Shown here piece by piece: positions 7,132 through 14,963 of a DNA stretch of 62,431 nt. Both the position numbers and the translations under genes were made by a program. The notes under the pieces are model-generated. The model ran no database searches. It was not told the DNA's origin and was given only the letters and a program-made list of their open reading frames with translations. Location of the stretch: the NCBI GenBank assembly GCA_016931955.1, contig JAFGDV010000015.1, positions 1 through 62,431 of the forward strand, given 5' to 3'. Origin of the DNA: Candidatus Altarchaeota archaeon. Lineage in GTDB: Archaea > Altiarchaeota > Altiarchaeia > IMC4 > QMZM01. Within the stretch, counting starts at the first letter, position 1. Each line of letters begins with the position of its first letter.

Positions 7132-7278
7132 ATGGCATCCGAGCTGCTGAAGGCCATAGTATTCCTGAGCCGGGTATTCATAGCATCCCTGGCCTTCTTC
7201 ACCATCGTATTCGACTACCTAATGCCAGAGAAAACGACGACTACAACTAATAAAACGACAACAACGACAACCACATAA
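7132..7278 (+). CDS. Small membrane protein with Thr-rich tail
   Basis: The 48 residues run MASELLKAIVFLSRVF..., one membrane helix (about 7-30), then KTTTTTNKTTTTTTT and stop. Thr-rich tracts in archaeal surface proteins are usually glycosylated linkers, so ending on one is odd. Directly after the stop, another frame (7281-7343) encodes a Cys-repeat unit like those in the next gene. The likely ancestral product was anchor, Thr linker and Cys repeat, now broken by a frameshift. Confidence 0.55.
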   Translation: MASELLKAIVFLSRVFIASLAFFTIVFDYLMPEKTTTTTNKTTTTTTT

Positions 7279-7280
7279 TA

Positions 7281-7343
7281 TGCCGAAAAATAGAGGACCA
7301 AGAGATATTAAATGAATGCTACGAAGAGATAATCTACAAATAA
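7281..7343 (+). pseudogene. Detached Cys-repeat unit
   Basis: The frame reads CRKIEDQEILNECYEEIIYK and stops at TAA 7341-7343. It matches the C-x2-I-x(7-8)-C-Y-x2 pattern repeated about nine times in the lipoprotein at 7384-8409. It has no start codon and is out of frame with the anchor and Thr-rich segment just upstream. A TATA-like T/A stretch and the next gene follow within 40 bp. Confidence 0.4.
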
Positions 7344-7383
7344 GGCGCGACTTTTTTTTTAAAAGGATACAATAGATAAGAAG

Positions 7384-8409
7384 ATGAAAAAACACTTGAT
7401 TCTATCTGGGGTAATAATCCTGATGCTGTCGAGTGCATGCCTCGACTTGGAGATGTTCGCCCCAGACCCCGACATACAGGCCGCAGTCAAAGCCGGAGAT
7501 CCGGAGTTATGCAAAAAGATCCCAGCAGACGAAAAAGACAGACTGGACAGATGCTACCAGGAAGTCGGCGTTAAAATAGAGAACCCAGAAGTATGCAAGA
7601 GGATACTGGACCAGAGCAGGAAAGACTACTGCTATACAGGGATCGCGGAAAAAACAGGAGACGAAACACTATGTGCGAATATAAAAGAGGACAGCAATAA
7701 TGCGGCACATTGTTACAGCCAGATGGCGGTCAAGAAAAAAGACGAAAAAATATGCGATAACCTGAAAGACGAAGGATACAGAGGCTCTTGCATAATAGAC
7801 GTCGCAGTCGAACTAAAAGCGCCCGCCAAGTGCATGAAGATAGGGGAAGGATTCTACAGGCAGAGATGCCTTAACAGGGCCGCAGCCGCAACAGGCCAAC
7901 AGGAGCTCTGTGCGGAAGTCGATGACATGGGGGAAAGAAACGCATGCTACTACACGATCGCGGCGAACAGCAAAGACAAAAGCCTCTGTGAAGAGATAAA
8001 GATAACAGGCGAGCCCGGCTTCGATGAATACAACGATGCAGTCGAAGCAAAAGACGGCTGCTATAAGTCAATAGGAGAAGCGACAAACGACGCGGAAGCA
8101 TGCAAAAAGATAAGCAACACCTACCAGAAAAGCTGGTGCCTCGAGCAAGTAGCAGCCGCGACAACCAACGAAAAAATATGTGAAGAAATAACCAGCACAC
8201 AATACGAAGACATGACCCTCACCCGGAACCGGTGCTACGAAAGAGTCGCCATAGGAAAACAAGACAAAAGCCTCTGCGAAAAAATAACCGATCCTGGATA
8301 CAGGGAAAGCTGCCTCAAATACATAGACGAAAATCCGACTACTACGACAACGCAAGCAAGCGGTGGCGGAGGACTCTGGTTCTTCGACGACTTCATGCAG
8401 TTCATATGA
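7384..8409 (+). CDS. Cys-repeat surface lipoprotein
   Basis: The protein has 341 residues. The signal peptide ends in a lipobox (LSSAC, Cys19). The mature part holds about nine degenerate repeats of 30-45 residues, each with a pair of cysteines in the pattern LC-x2-I ... R-x2-CY-x3-A, for example ELCKKIP...RLDRCYQEV and SLCEKITDPGYRESCLKYI. The pairing suggests one disulfide per helical hairpin, building a solenoid outside the cell. The tail has a short TTTTT linker, a Gly run and an aromatic end (LWFFDDFMQFI). It may bind ligand or take part in adhesion. No catalytic motif is seen. Confidence 0.75.
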   Translation: MKKHLILSGVIILMLSSACLDLEMFAPDPDIQAAVKAGDPELCKKIPADEKDRLDRCYQEVGVKIENPEVCKRILDQSRKDYCYTGIAEKTGDETLCANIKEDSNNAAHCYSQMAVKKKDEKICDNLKDEGYRGSCIIDVAVELKAPAKCMKIGEGFYRQRCLNRAAAATGQQELCAEVDDMGERNACYYTIAANSKDKSLCEEIKITGEPGFDEYNDAVEAKDGCYKSIGEATNDAEACKKISNTYQKSWCLEQVAAATTNEKICEEITSTQYEDMTLTRNRCYERVAIGKQDKSLCEKITDPGYRESCLKYIDENPTTTTTQASGGGGLWFFDDFMQFI

Positions 8410-8430
8410 GAAAGTGACGAAATAAAAGTT

Positions 8431-8913
8431 TCAGTTTTTTCTCAGTTCAGGTGGGGCGCTGTTCAGTGGACAGTGCAGGTAGATGCAGCGGCAGCACTCG
8501 TATTTTTTCATAGTCAAGCCGATGATAAGCCAGCCCATAACATAGGCTGCAAGGAGAAGAGGTTGCTGGAGCAGCCAGTATACCGGGAACAAGAGCATTA
8601 TGGCGAGACCCCAGACCACCATGATTCCATCCAATGAATTCAGGGGTCCTGGGCGCGGCCTGAAAAAACGGGGAACACCCCACAGAAACATGCACTCAAC
8701 CCCGCTTTCAGCGTTGATGTAGTGCGGGCAGTGGCTGCAGAAAAACCGATACTCTACGACTAGGAAATGGAAGAGAAAAACAATCAAGTAGACGAAGACC
8801 CAGGTAAGGGAGTCAGATGCGATAGCAAGGCAGGCGGCACCCAAAGGTACCAATGCGAGAAGATTCCAGTAAACACAATCCAACAATGTGTGTTTTTTCT
8901 TCAAGCCACTCAT
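8431..8913 (-). CDS. Membrane protein with Cys motifs
   Basis: The protein has 160 residues with four hydrophobic helices (about 15-32, 36-54, 95-113, 118-132). Two Cys-rich loops flank them: FCSHCPHYINAESGVEC (about 58-74) and YECCRCIYLHCPLN near the C-terminus. Similar CxxCPHY and CxxxHCPxN signatures occur in uncharacterised archaeal membrane proteins and suggest metal or redox chemistry at the membrane surface. It converges with the Cys-repeat lipoprotein, 21 bp apart. Confidence 0.65.
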   Translation of the reverse strand: MSGLKKKHTLLDCVYWNLLALVPLGAACLAIASDSLTWVFVYLIVFLFHFLVVEYRFFCSHCPHYINAESGVECMFLWGVPRFFRPRPGPLNSLDGIMVVWGLAIMLLFPVYWLLQQPLLLAAYVMGWLIIGLTMKKYECCRCIYLHCPLNSAPPELRKN

Positions 8914-8998
8914 ATGATCCCCTTCATCATGTTGTGTTTCCCACGTAGCTTAATTGATAACAGGGTAATGTTTCTCCAGGATTTCTTAATTGTTTCAT

Positions 8999-9349
8999 TC
9001 ATCCCCCGAACTTTGATGCTATGACATCAGCCAAAATACCGTAGACTATGCCAAATAGCATGAGGAGGGGGGAACCAGCGGCTTCAGTAGGGTTATCTAC
9101 GATCGACGTGATAGCGATGGCGAGGGTGACGAAAAAGCCGATGATTCCGCCCCTGAGGACAGGATGCATTTGGATATGTTCGCTTATCCCGACGATGAAG
9201 CCGATCAACGTCCTATTGTAGACGATGGAAACCAATAAACCCGTGGTAACAATCAGGTTCGGATTATCCAGAGACATGGTTCCAGCGGCACAGAAGAGGC
9301 CGCACAAAAGTCCTATAAAGGTTGCAATTAAAACCCTCTTAGTGTTCAT
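8999..9349 (-). CDS. Conserved archaeal membrane protein
   Basis: The protein has 116 residues and about four hydrophobic helices, with Gly-rich helix ends (FIGLLCGLFCAAG, LRGGIIGFFVT, MLFGIVYGILAD). The conserved-looking HIQMHPVLRGG loop lies between helices. It is small and lacks charged pore residues. The role is unknown. The start is ATG 9347-9349, divergent from corA with a 77 bp shared promoter region. Confidence 0.6.
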   Translation of the reverse strand: MNTKRVLIATFIGLLCGLFCAAGTMSLDNPNLIVTTGLLVSIVYNRTLIGFIVGISEHIQMHPVLRGGIIGFFVTLAIAITSIVDNPTEAAGSPLLMLFGIVYGILADVIASKFGG

Positions 9350-9426
9350 GCTACAATCCCGTAAATATTTGCAATCGGATAAATAAAATAGAGAACTATT
9401 TAACCAAGTAAGTCTATTATTTAGCG

Positions 9427-10395
9427 ATGTATCAGCTGGCGGCGTACAATCAAACGGATTCTGTGGTCAGGGAGATAGAAGACCCCCGGATGGTTTCAGA
9501 GTACCTGAACAAGTACCCTGTTGTCTGGCTGGATATGGCGTCTCCTCCAAGAGGAGACATAGAAGCCCTCGGCAGCATTTTTGGATTCCACAAGCTTGCT
9601 TTAGAAGACTGCCTGCACACCACACAGAGGCCGAAGGTAGACAACTACGGAGAATACTTTTTCCTGATAATAAAGCCGGCCGAATACGTTGAAACCGTCG
9701 AGATAAACCACATGAGCGTCTTCGTGGGGAAAAACTACATAGTGACGGTGAGGAACAAGGAAGACGACCACCTGATAAAGCCCCTCCTGGAGCAGATAAG
9801 GATGAAGACAACAGGGGTGATGAAGAACGGCACAGACTACCTATGTTATCTCCTGGTTGACACGATAGTGGACGCCTATCTGCCCATATTCGACCTCATA
9901 GACGACAAGGTCGAGGAGATCGAGGCCGAGATCATTGAAGGAACCGCCAGGGAAGTGATAGGGAAGATATTCAAGCTGAAGAAAGACCTCCTGTTGTTGA
10001 GGAAGGCTATTTTTCCAACAATGGAGACGGTTGTTTGCATGCAGAGGGGCGGGCTCCCCAACATGGAAGACAAAACAATCGTCTACTTCAGCGACGTCTA
10101 CGACCACGTAGTGGAAGTCGTCGATCTGCTGGAGACAAGCAGGGAGTTGGTAAGCGGGGCCCTCGACATACACATGTCAAAGACCCAGAACGCGATAAAC
10201 GAGGTGGCGAAGATATTCGCCATGCTAGCCATCATACTCATGTGGCCCTCAGTGATCGGCGCAATATATGGGATGAACTTCCCCGATATGCCTGAATACC
10301 ATTGGGGCATATATGGTTACGCATTCGCCCTAAGCCTGATGGCGGTTATGATGGTTGTAACAGTAGTTTACTTCAAGAAGAGAGGATGGGTGTAG
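9427..10395 (+). CDS. corA: CorA-family magnesium/divalent cation transporter
   Basis: The protein has 322 residues, the usual CorA size. The N-terminal cytosolic part includes LEDCLHTTQRPKVDNYGEYFFLI, typical of the family. A long helix (about 145-250) leads to two membrane helices at the C-terminus. The signature YGMNF follows the first helix (SVIGAIYGMNFPDMPE) and forms the selectivity loop. The end KKRGWV is basic, as expected. It acts as a pentamer importing Mg2+, or Co2+/Ni2+, across the cytoplasmic membrane. A TATA-like ACTATTTAA lies about 27 nt before the ATG. Confidence 0.93.
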   Translation: MYQLAAYNQTDSVVREIEDPRMVSEYLNKYPVVWLDMASPPRGDIEALGSIFGFHKLALEDCLHTTQRPKVDNYGEYFFLIIKPAEYVETVEINHMSVFVGKNYIVTVRNKEDDHLIKPLLEQIRMKTTGVMKNGTDYLCYLLVDTIVDAYLPIFDLIDDKVEEIEAEIIEGTAREVIGKIFKLKKDLLLLRKAIFPTMETVVCMQRGGLPNMEDKTIVYFSDVYDHVVEVVDLLETSRELVSGALDIHMSKTQNAINEVAKIFAMLAIILMWPSVIGAIYGMNFPDMPEYHWGIYGYAFALSLMAVMMVVTVVYFKKRGWV

Positions 10396-10468
10396 TAAAA
10401 TCCTTAAGAAGTAATCTACTGCTTGTTGGTTCTTCTTATTTATCCCTCCCGAAGAAAAAATATGTACC

Positions 10469-11737
10469 ATGAGAAGGTTTTTGTTGTCTGCTGTAGTGGT
10501 TCTAGTGTTCATGGGTGTATGCTCTGCGCAGGGTTTCGGCGATTTAATGGATGATTTGTCCCTCCAGCTTGATTTCCCAGAAAACAAAACTATAGAGGAC
10601 CTGCATGTCCAAGTTTACATAGTACAAGGAAGCAGGCTCAGCGTGTTGGAAAGAATGATATGTGATCTACTGATGTCTGATGCATCCTCCCTGCAGTCAA
10701 CTGCGGTCATCGTTTCCGGGGAGAACAGGACCATCTGGGAGATAAAGATGAGCAAAAAAACGATGGCAGACAATGAAACAAACCTGGGGGAACTGATGGA
10801 GGGATCCACGCTGGTAGTCCTCGTCGGGGGCCGAGACCGTAACAGGATCACGGACGAGGTGTACGATTCAGGCTACATAGTGAATGAATCAACAAGATAC
10901 ATGGGGTTGCTGTTAACGGGCAAAGGCAGACTTGACAACGATTCATCAGTGATCGTCTTCTACCAAAAAACCACGGAGAAGCTTGAAAGGAATGCAGTGA
11001 AAAACTCACCCCTCAAGGAATTCATGCCCGAGGAATATGTGCCCATCGCAGCCACAGCCATAGGCGCGATCCTGATGAGTGCCTCAAGGATAATTGAAGC
11101 GGTGCTGGAGTTCCTATCCATGCACAAGGGTAAGAGAAAAGCCGTTTTCGGCTACACCGGTCCGAGGATTATGGGGGTCTACCTGAAGGAGGTGGTTGCG
11201 ATAATTGCAGCAGCTTTTATCCTGGGTTTCTCGATTACCTGGACCTTCACAGGCTTAAGCTGGGGCTTCTTCGACCTGTTCTTGCTGAATATGGCAGTAT
11301 GTTTGTTCGCGACCGTAGCTCACGAGCTAAGCCACCGGGTGACTGGGAAATACTGTGGTGTAAAAATAGAATACAGGCTGTGGTATACTGGGTCTGTGAT
11401 AACTATCCTGTCAGCATTCTTGGGCAGCTCTTTTGGTGTGCCGGGCTTCCTGTTGGAAAAAATGGGAGACTGTGCGAGCAAATGTAGGCATGCACTCACC
11501 AGACTAGCCTCCCCGATGGTGGCGATAATCACAGCAATGGTGTTCTACTACCTCCACATAAAGGATTCGTCGACAATATTCCAGATGATATATGTAACAG
11601 CGAGCATACGCGCCATGGCAGAGATAATACCCATCAAGGGATTAGACGGCTACTACGTCAAGGATTGGAGTCCAGCCATATGGTCCATCTCCTTCATCTT
11701 CATATCCTTGGCTTTCTTCGCAGTAAACTTCATATGA
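10469..11737 (+). CDS. Site-2-type (M50) intramembrane metalloprotease
   Basis: The protein has 422 residues. A signal peptide (1-20) is followed by an outer domain (about 21-190) with no recognised fold, then several membrane helices. Zinc ligands sit in HELSH (285-289, inside VAHELSHR) and D393 in the IKGLDGYY segment, the M50 pair HExxH and LDG. Such enzymes cut membrane-buried helices to release regulators or clear fragments. Most archaeal relatives lack so large an outer domain, which may present substrates. The start has no strong ribosome binding site. Confidence 0.85.
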   Translation: MRRFLLSAVVVLVFMGVCSAQGFGDLMDDLSLQLDFPENKTIEDLHVQVYIVQGSRLSVLERMICDLLMSDASSLQSTAVIVSGENRTIWEIKMSKKTMADNETNLGELMEGSTLVVLVGGRDRNRITDEVYDSGYIVNESTRYMGLLLTGKGRLDNDSSVIVFYQKTTEKLERNAVKNSPLKEFMPEEYVPIAATAIGAILMSASRIIEAVLEFLSMHKGKRKAVFGYTGPRIMGVYLKEVVAIIAAAFILGFSITWTFTGLSWGFFDLFLLNMAVCLFATVAHELSHRVTGKYCGVKIEYRLWYTGSVITILSAFLGSSFGVPGFLLEKMGDCASKCRHALTRLASPMVAIITAMVFYYLHIKDSSTIFQMIYVTASIRAMAEIIPIKGLDGYYVKDWSPAIWSISFIFISLAFFAVNFI

Positions 11738-11777
11738 ATAATTTATCTTCTCTCCGTCTGAAGATATAACAGTCGGG

Positions 11778-12401
11778 GTGTTTGCGTTGTTGTATGATGG
11801 ATTCAGGTTGGGTGTTCTGCTCGACCCGTCCATGTTGGTTGGGGAGAGAAGCTTCAAGGCCGTGATGGAGTACGTGGACCAGAGGAATCTTCGCGGCTAT
11901 GGATACAGCTTCTATATACCTGAGAGGTTCATGCAACTCTTGGAAGAGGAAAGCAGGGAGATGATGTTCTTCATAGACAAGGCTAAATCGATCAACATCA
12001 GCCACCTCAGAGACGTCGCAAACATACTCAGGAAAAAGCAGGCGATCCAGGCCTACAGCGCCCAAGGGGATGAGGCCGAGAAATACGCCACCTTCCACGG
12101 AAACCTGCTCAGGGAGACAGGGAACAAGGAGATCACTGAGATACTGTTCCAGGAGTGGGTCTTCCTCCAGGAAAACAACCTAATGGTTTCGAGGATCAAG
12201 AAACCCTTCACGTACTTCCTCAGGGCGGGAGCGACGGGGATAGAATACAAAACAGAAACAGAAGCGGAGGAACACATCCAAGGACTAAAGAAGCTGGCGA
12301 AGTGGACGGCGTTGGCTGGAAAGCCGACGAAGAAACTCACCGAGCAACTGGAAAACGCTATAAGAGGAGAGGGATTCTTCCTATTGACTGGATCAGAGTG
12401 A
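11778..12401 (+). CDS. Hypothetical conserved archaeal protein
   Basis: The 207 residues start at GTG 11778; no ATG fits. The N-terminal segment LLDPSMLVG...FYIPERFMQLL resembles the first strand and helix of PIN-like nucleases, and EILFQEWVFLQENNLMVSRIKKPF is a strongly patterned middle helix pair. However, I cannot place all four PIN acidic residues, so the function is left open. The stop (TGA 12399-12401) overlaps a possible GTG start of htpX (GTGA), so the two are probably one operon. Confidence 0.6.
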   Translation: MFALLYDGFRLGVLLDPSMLVGERSFKAVMEYVDQRNLRGYGYSFYIPERFMQLLEEESREMMFFIDKAKSINISHLRDVANILRKKQAIQAYSAQGDEAEKYATFHGNLLRETGNKEITEILFQEWVFLQENNLMVSRIKKPFTYFLRAGATGIEYKTETEAEEHIQGLKKLAKWTALAGKPTKKLTEQLENAIRGEGFFLLTGSE

Positions 12402-12406
12402 AGAAG

Positions 12407-13453
12407 ATGAAAGACAGGAAGAAACTGAAGCTGGTTATGTTTTTCACATTAATCTCGTCGTTGCTTATAACCTACGTTGTAGTATCATTCATTGGATCGC
12501 TGTTGAGTCTGCCTTTGACTTGGAAGCTGACGCTCTTCGCATTCTTCGTATTGCTGCAGTGGTTTATGGCTCCAAGTGTAGTGAAGGGCAGCCTCAGGTT
12601 CAGGTACCTTGAGAAGGATGAATTGCCTTGGCTTGATTCATTGGTCGAAGGACTGTCAAAGAAGGCTGGGGTCCGTAAGCCTAGGATTGCTCTGCTGTCA
12701 AGCGATGAACCGAATGCTTTCGTCTACGGCAGAACGCCCGGGAGTTCCAACCTGGTGCTGCATACTGGATTGATAGAGAGTCTGAGCAGTGAGGAACTGA
12801 AGGCTGTGGTAGCCCATGAACTGGGGCACATAAAGAGATACGATTGCTCCATTATGACGCTGGCATCCATGGGACCCATCATCCTGCAAAACCTGTCGCA
12901 TTCATTCTTTCACTCAGCCGAGGAATCACTGGACGGCAAAGCAACCAGCGCAGTCTTCGCTGCCATATTCTATCTTATCGCGATAGTGTTCCAACTGGCA
13001 TACTTCCTAACAAACCTGTTCCTTCTGTGGCTGAGCAGGCTCAGAGAGTACCTTGCAGACGAGTTCTCAGCCGAGCTGACGAAGGCGCACGACATGGAGA
13101 CTGCGCTGGCGAAGATAACCTACGGACTGGCGTTGGAGGAGGACATGGTCAATCCATTGAGGGTGTTCTGCATAGAAGACCAGGTGTTCGCGAGAAAGGA
13201 GATATACCGAGTCCTGGAAGACAAGGAAAAATACGACTTGGACGGGAACGGGGTGCTGGATAAACACGAAATGGAGGCGGCGTTGACCAAGGAATACGAC
13301 CTGAACCAGGATGGGAGACTGGATGGACACGAGCTGCAGCTGGCCATGAAAAAACAGGCGAGGGGGGTCTTCCATAGGATAGATGAGATGATGTCGACGC
13401 ATCCGCCGACCTACAGGAGGATAGAGGAACTGGGCAGGTCGGGAAAAGCCTAA
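12407..13453 (+). CDS. htpX: HtpX-like M48 membrane protease with two EF-hand loops
   Basis: The protein has 348 residues from ATG 12407; a GTG three codons earlier overlaps the previous stop. Two N-terminal membrane helices (about 10-30 and 38-58) precede the M48 core: HELGH (137-141), two further helices (180-210) and the third zinc ligand in REYLADEF (E214). It degrades damaged membrane proteins, facing the cytosol. The oddity is residues 277-288 (DLDGNGVLDKHE) and 298-309 (DLNQDGRLDGHE), two canonical 12-residue calcium loops 21 residues apart, before the final THPP segment. These suggest calcium control. Family members usually lack them. Confidence 0.9.
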   Translation: MKDRKKLKLVMFFTLISSLLITYVVVSFIGSLLSLPLTWKLTLFAFFVLLQWFMAPSVVKGSLRFRYLEKDELPWLDSLVEGLSKKAGVRKPRIALLSSDEPNAFVYGRTPGSSNLVLHTGLIESLSSEELKAVVAHELGHIKRYDCSIMTLASMGPIILQNLSHSFFHSAEESLDGKATSAVFAAIFYLIAIVFQLAYFLTNLFLLWLSRLREYLADEFSAELTKAHDMETALAKITYGLALEEDMVNPLRVFCIEDQVFARKEIYRVLEDKEKYDLDGNGVLDKHEMEAALTKEYDLNQDGRLDGHELQLAMKKQARGVFHRIDEMMSTHPPTYRRIEELGRSGKA

Positions 13454-14433
13454 CTCTTGGTCTTCTTCTTTGATTTAGTGCGGTCTCGGTAGTATTGGAG
13501 GGGATGCTTTACATTACATTCTGAGACGCAGAAGCCATACGATTTGATCTTTTCGCAGACTGGGCAGCTGTACTTTGTGGAGCCCTTCTCGCCTGAGAGG
13601 AAGCTTAGTTGGTAGCGGGTTTTTTCTTCGTCGAATTTCGGGGACACCGAAAAAACCCTTACGACGTCATCCACCTTCAAGCCGAGGCCGATGAAGAATG
13701 TTCCCAGGATGAACATGACCTGATGGGATGCGCTCCCGGACTCGAGGGAGGATAGCATCCTTAGGACACATGGGGGTAATGCTGTGTTGTCAAGCTCCTT
13801 GAATCCCACCCTGGGTGTTGGGCCGACTGCAGAATCCGTTAACTGCTTAGCCATCGCCTTGAATTCTCCAGGAAAACTCTTGACTTCAACCGGCTCCATG
13901 ATCCTGTGTTTTATGGCTTCCCTCAATAATACGAGGACTTCAACCCTCTTAGACACTCTTACGACGCCGTTATCCATCACCCTGTTCACGAGCTTCCATC
14001 TGGGATCAGAGGTCAGGTCCTTCGTAAGCTTGAGGAAGCTGGAGAAAACCATTCCCTCATCGATGAGGGGGAAATCCAGGTCCTCTTTCACTGCCTGAAT
14101 TACTGAGTCGGGTTCCCTTCTGAGGAGAAGATGGGCGTGCTGTGCCTCAGCCTTTGCATACCTTGAGATCAGTATCTTGTTCGAGGAGGCGTTCACTACG
14201 ATCCGGGCGATCGCGTAGGATAGGATCGTCAGCTCCTGAGAGAGGCGGTCTGATAGGTTAGTCTCTATCCTACCTCCCAAGGCATCAGAGACCCTTTTTC
14301 TCCCCAGATCCACGGCGGAGGAATACACTGGATGATTCAGCAGCTGCTCCAATGTCAGGTTGAGGGAGGAAACATGGTTCTTCGCTTCCCGGAGGAACGG
14401 ATACTTAGCCAGGGTCTTCAGGTCAGATTCCAT
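13450..14433 (-). CDS. priL: DNA primase large subunit PriL
   Basis: The protein has 327 residues. It partners PriS to make RNA/DNA primers for replication. The C-terminal 4Fe-4S domain carries the expected cysteines: C222 in LPPCVLRML, CPVC (290-293), and C302/C306 in FCVSECNVKHPLQYY. The HP-x-QYY end is diagnostic of PriL. The N-terminal half is helical, as in the family. Its 3' end overlaps the htpX stop by 4 nt on the opposite strand. It is divergent from grpE. PriS is not in the window. Confidence 0.93.
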   Translation of the reverse strand: MESDLKTLAKYPFLREAKNHVSSLNLTLEQLLNHPVYSSAVDLGRKRVSDALGGRIETNLSDRLSQELTILSYAIARIVVNASSNKILISRYAKAEAQHAHLLLRREPDSVIQAVKEDLDFPLIDEGMVFSSFLKLTKDLTSDPRWKLVNRVMDNGVVRVSKRVEVLVLLREAIKHRIMEPVEVKSFPGEFKAMAKQLTDSAVGPTPRVGFKELDNTALPPCVLRMLSSLESGSASHQVMFILGTFFIGLGLKVDDVVRVFSVSPKFDEEKTRYQLSFLSGEKGSTKYSCPVCEKIKSYGFCVSECNVKHPLQYYRDRTKSKKKTKS

Positions 14434-14499
14434 ATATAAGGATTTAAGAAAACACTGATATATCCCAATTTTTTAGCATTTAAACCTATAGTTAATTTC
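14434..14499. promoter_or_regulatory. Divergent promoter region priL / grpE
   Basis: The 66 bp between the two starts are AT-rich. A TATA-like GCATTTAAAC lies about 20-25 nt before the grpE ATG. On the other strand CTTAAATCC lies about 10-20 nt before the priL ATG. Spacing suggests leaderless mRNAs on both sides. No clear heat-shock operator is visible to me. Confidence 0.4.
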
Positions 14500-14961
14500 A
14501 TGGAAAGCCGGCGCAGGACGAAGAAGCAGCTGGAATCCGAGTTAAAGGAGCGGGGGGAGGAGATTCTGAGACTGAAGGCGGAATTCGAGAACTACAGGAA
14601 ACACCTGGACCGGGAGAGGGAAGCCTTCATCAAGGTAGCCAATGAACAGCTTATAAGGCAGCTTCTGGAGGTGTTGGACAACTTCGAGCGCGCCCTTCCG
14701 CTGATAAAGGACGAGAAAGCCATCGAAGGCATCACCATGATCCATAAGCAATTCAAGAAGGTGCTTGAAGACGCCGGCCTCAGGAGGATCGAGTCCTTGG
14801 GGAGAAGATTCGATCCCTACTACCATGAAGTGCTGCTGCAGGAGGAATCCAAGGAAGAGGACGATATCATAGTGGAGGAACTGCAGCCTGGCTATATGCT
14901 GAAGGACAAGGTCATCAGGCACGCAAAGGTAAAGATTGCAAAAAACATGAAGGGTGATTGA
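14500..14961 (+). CDS. grpE: GrpE nucleotide exchange factor
   Basis: The protein has 153 residues. It releases ADP from DnaK. A long N-terminal coiled coil ([23 protein letters not shown], about 10-60) leads to the beta domain with [15 protein letters not shown] and the closing [18 protein letters not shown], both GrpE signatures. It is the first gene of a grpE-dnaK-methyltransferase-dnaJ unit. Its stop is 2 nt from the dnaK ATG. The DnaK system in archaea is a bacterial acquisition found mainly in mesophiles. Confidence 0.95.
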   Translation: MESRRRTKKQLESELKERGEEILRLKAEFENYRKHLDREREAFIKVANEQLIRQLLEVLDNFERALPLIKDEKAIEGITMIHKQFKKVLEDAGLRRIESLGRRFDPYYHEVLLQEESKEEDDIIVEELQPGYMLKDKVIRHAKVKIAKNMKGD

Positions 14962-14963
14962 AT

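Noticed and set aside
12155-12406. An N-terminal extension of HtpX by 84 codons
   Set aside because: It overlaps the previous gene in another frame and is hydrophilic and unlike HtpX. The membrane helix starts just after ATG 12407.
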